Assembly: GCA_007125435.1 (NCBI GenBank)
Contig: SLDF01000359.1
Coordinates: 1-6,995 of the forward strand
Reading direction: 5' to 3'
Length of the DNA: 6,995 nt
Origin: Saprospiraceae bacterium
GTDB lineage: Bacteria; Bacteroidota; Bacteroidia; Chitinophagales; Saprospiraceae
This document shows, piece by piece, positions 4,630 to 6,995 of the stretch; the stretch's first letter is position 1; the number at the start of each line of letters is the position of its first letter. The translations under genes and the position numbers were made by a program. The notes below the pieces were generated by a model. The model did no database searches. It worked only from the letters and a program-made list of their open reading frames with translations, and had not been told where the DNA came from.

Positions 4630-6678
4630 ATGAAGTTAGTTTATCTGTCTTGGTTTGTTTTCATATGCATCAGTGCCATAGCCACGGCTCAAAACAAAGT
4701 TCTCACACCGGAGATCATGCATGCTATTCCCAAGATAGGCAGCCCTGCTTTATCACCTGACGGCAAATGGGTAGCCTACACTCGATCTGACTACGATCAG
4801 GAGAAAAATGAATCATCATCAAAGATCATGCTCCGCCGCGTACAAAGTGGAGATTCTAAACCCTGGGTAGAAAAAGGATCTTCTCCACAGTGGTATGATA
4901 AAACGACACTGTATTATTTACTTAAAGAGGATGACCATACTAATATTTATGCTATAGATACAGCGGGACAAGTGCGTCAAGTGACAGCCGGAGAACATAC
5001 AATTAAGATGTTTGGCCTCAGTCCAGACCGCAGTAAGCTATGGGTAGTCATGGATGTACAGTTTCCAAGACTGATAGAAGACTTCAATCAAGACATACCC
5101 CACACCAAAGGTGCCAAACTTTATGATGGACTGATGGCTCGCCACTGGACATCCTGGTATGACTTCAATCACCAACATGTCTTCATAGCTGACCTGGGAG
5201 ACAATCCCATCACATCATTCAAGGACATTATGGAAGGAGAGCTATTCGATAGCCCCTTAAAGCCCTTTGGCAGTGCAGGGCAAATAGATATTCATCCTGA
5301 CAACACATACATAGCCTACACCTCTAAAAAGCTAAGTGGCACAGAAGCAGCTGCCAGCACCAACTCAGACATATACCTCTACAATACTAATGATGGCAGT
5401 ACCATCAATGTCAGCCAACTCAATCCGGGATATGACACCTACCCCACATTTACCCCAGACGGTGAGTGGTTATTGTGGTCATCTATGGCGACAGCCGGAT
5501 ATGAAGCCGATAAAAATCGACTTATTCTCTACAATTTAGAAAGCAGGCGGATATTTGATCTTACTAGAGATTTCGAAAACGGTGTAAGCAGCATCTACTG
5601 CCATCCCGATCCTGATAAAAAGCTCATTTATGCCATAGTTGGAAACAGAGCCACATACAATATTTACACCATCGACTGGAGTGACAAAGACAATGTCGAC
5701 ATACAGCCATTGACCAATGACAGGGCCAATTACCAGTCCCTATCGTTGGCTTCCACGGACGGCGACACTTACATAGTGGCATCGAGGATGTCCATGGGAG
5801 CACCTACAGAATTGTTCACAGTCGATGCATTCTCAGGCAAAGACAATCGACTGACATATGATACGGATGAAGTCTTAGCTGATATAACAATGGGCAAGGT
5901 AGAAGAGCGAAATATCGAGACCACAGATGGACTCAGCATGCTCACATGGGTCATTTATCCACCGGACTTTGACCCGGGCAAGACCTATCCTACCCTATTG
6001 TATTGTCAGGGTGGTCCCCAAAGCGCCGTCAGTCAGTTCTTTTCCTATCGTTGGAATTTCCAGCTGATGGCTGCTCAAGGATACATAGTGGTCGCACCCA
6101 ATCGCAGAGGATTACCTACTTTTGGTCAGGCTTGGAATGAGGATATATCAGGTGACTGGGGTGGACAAGCTATGACGGACCTATTGACCGCCATTGATGA
6201 AGTGAGTAAAGAGTCATACGTCAATGAAAGAAGGTTGGCAGCAGTCGGCGCGAGCTTTGGTGGCTACTCTGTCTTTTGGCTTGCCGGACATCATCAGGGC
6301 CGATTCAAAGCGTTCATATCCCATTGTGGCGTGTTCAATCTAGAGTCCATGTATGGATCTACTGAGGAAATTTTCTTTGTGAATCATGACTTTGGCGGGC
6401 CCTATTGGTCAGATCCTAAACCTAAGTCATATGAAGCATTTTCTCCTCACCTGTATGTCCAAAACTGGGACACACCCATACTGATCATACAGAATCAATT
6501 GGACTATAGGGTTCCATTGACACAAGGATTAGAGGCTTTCACAGCGGCACAACTCAATCAAGTTCCTAGTAGACTCCTATACTTTGAAGATGAGGGTCAC
6601 TGGGTCAATAAAGCTCAAAATTCCATTTTGTGGAATAGGGTATTCTTCGACTGGCTAGATACTTATCTTAAGTATTGA
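4630..6678 (+). CDS. Secreted S9-family dipeptidyl peptidase (DPP5-like)
   Basis: This 682-aa serine peptidase of the prolyl oligopeptidase clan (S9) removes N-terminal dipeptides. Length and sequence fit DPP5, the bacterial enzyme that prefers hydrophobic residues at P1. Residues 1-20 are a signal peptide with an ATA cleavage site before Gln21, so it should act in the periplasm. Residues 30-410 form a beta-propeller with SPDG-type blade motifs (41-45, 222-225, 275-278) and the stretch MARHWTSWYDF (169-179). The alpha/beta-hydrolase domain occupies roughly 425-682. The catalytic triad is Ser542 (GASFGGY), Asp625 (NQLDYRVP) and His657 (DEGHW); the GGPQS loop (461-465) probably forms the oxyanion site. 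As I recall, P. gingivalis DPP5 has its triad at 542, 627 and 659, nearly the same spacing. A lipoprotein gene follows after 80 bp and could be cotranscribed. Confidence 0.93.
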   Translation: MKLVYLSWFVFICISAIATAQNKVLTPEIMHAIPKIGSPALSPDGKWVAYTRSDYDQEKNESSSKIMLRRVQSGDSKPWVEKGSSPQWYDKTTLYYLLKEDDHTNIYAIDTAGQVRQVTAGEHTIKMFGLSPDRSKLWVVMDVQFPRLIEDFNQDIPHTKGAKLYDGLMARHWTSWYDFNHQHVFIADLGDNPITSFKDIMEGELFDSPLKPFGSAGQIDIHPDNTYIAYTSKKLSGTEAAASTNSDIYLYNTNDGSTINVSQLNPGYDTYPTFTPDGEWLLWSSMATAGYEADKNRLILYNLESRRIFDLTRDFENGVSSIYCHPDPDKKLIYAIVGNRATYNIYTIDWSDKDNVDIQPLTNDRANYQSLSLASTDGDTYIVASRMSMGAPTELFTVDAFSGKDNRLTYDTDEVLADITMGKVEERNIETTDGLSMLTWVIYPPDFDPGKTYPTLLYCQGGPQSAVSQFFSYRWNFQLMAAQGYIVVAPNRRGLPTFGQAWNEDISGDWGGQAMTDLLTAIDEVSKESYVNERRLAAVGASFGGYSVFWLAGHHQGRFKAFISHCGVFNLESMYGSTEEIFFVNHDFGGPYWSDPKPKSYEAFSPHLYVQNWDTPILIIQNQLDYRVPLTQGLEAFTAAQLNQVPSRLLYFEDEGHWVNKAQNSILWNRVFFDWLDTYLKY

Positions 6679-6758
6679 TGCATTAATCAGGTCTACTCGA
6701 TGAGAATACGATCATGAGCCACAGTGCCAAAGCATAGCTAGCAGGTTCTAACTCAAAT

Positions 6759-6995
6759 ATGATGAGACAACCAAAACTTAGATTAAGTCTTGTATTCATG
6801 TGCAGCATCATGGGCTTGCTACTCATTGTCAGCTGTCAGAAGCCCAGTGACGACCTTGTCATAGAACCCATTAGTTTTGATGAACATGACCGCTTCAATC
6901 GCATCATACCCATCGATGAACAACAGTTGTATATTGTCGGTGGCCAAAGGTGGCAGAGGGGATTCATATATCGCTCTAACGACGGGGGACAAACA
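6759..6995 (+). CDS. BNR/Asp-box lipoprotein, 5' part only
   Basis: The reading frame is open from two adjacent ATGs (6759 and 6762) to the window end: 79 residues, with the remainder outside. An in-frame TAG at 6735-6737 rules out a longer N-terminus. The first 26 residues are a lipoprotein signal: a basic start (MMRQPKLR), a hydrophobic stretch and lipobox IVSC with Cys26, followed by QKPSDD. The mature part then reads like the first blade of a beta-propeller: RIIPIDEQQLYIVGG, then RSNDGGQT at 72-79, a canonical Asp-box (S-x-D-x-G-x-T) cut just before the expected Trp. This suggests a BNR-repeat or Ycf48-like propeller protein anchored in the envelope. Specific function cannot be told from this fragment. 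Confidence 0.8.
   Translation, partial: MMRQPKLRLSLVFMCSIMGLLLIVSCQKPSDDLVIEPISFDEHDRFNRIIPIDEQQLYIVGGQRWQRGFIYRSNDGGQT

Noticed and set aside
6669..6690. Palindromic ATTGATGCATTAAT at the peptidase stop as a terminator
   Set aside because: It is a near-palindrome with no loop and no T-run, so it cannot form a useful RNA hairpin.

Overview
The window looks like chromosomal DNA of a member of the Bacteroidota, probably a saprospirid- or cytophaga-like environmental heterotroph. The evidence is a DUF3127-type protein, a DPP5-like S9 peptidase, lipoproteins whose residues after the lipobox cysteine are Ser/Asp/Glu-rich, the absence of clear Shine-Dalgarno sequences, and two exact matches to the Bacteroidota -7 promoter box (TAnnTTTG). 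Assignment below phylum is a guess.

Layout. Bases 1-1019 hold no credible gene. They form a mosaic of short repeats: one copy (A) of a ~118-bp bounded element, three tandem arrays with a 7-bp period, a 20-bp tandem repeat, and at least five perfect inverted repeats. A minus-strand relative (C) of the bounded element sits just behind the first gene. Bases 1020-1655 (minus) encode a SAM- and metal-dependent O-methyltransferase. It is divergent from an SMP-30/gluconolactonase-like lipoprotein gene (about 1765-2778, plus), which ends at a perfect hairpin overlapping its stop codon. Converging on it is a two-gene minus-strand operon, 4099 to 2930: a DUF3127 OB-fold protein with an SSB-like acidic C-terminal tip, then a 259-aa protein of unknown function with a TTG start. 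A second copy (B) of the bounded element lies in the 530-bp gap at 4100-4629. After it come a secreted dipeptidyl peptidase 5-like enzyme (4630-6678, plus) and the 5' end of a lipoprotein gene with a BNR/Asp-box motif (6759 to the window end).

Function. No single pathway links these genes. The DPP5-like enzyme, the SMP-30 lipoprotein and the BNR lipoprotein are all exported beta-propeller-containing proteins and fit a cell-envelope or nutrient-processing role. The DUF3127 operon is the best candidate for unexplored biology, because the SSB-like tip suggests contact with DNA-repair or replication partners. I see no mobile-element transposase, CRISPR array, tRNA or rRNA. I do not see a convincing new multi-gene system; the most unusual material is the intergenic repeat mosaic.
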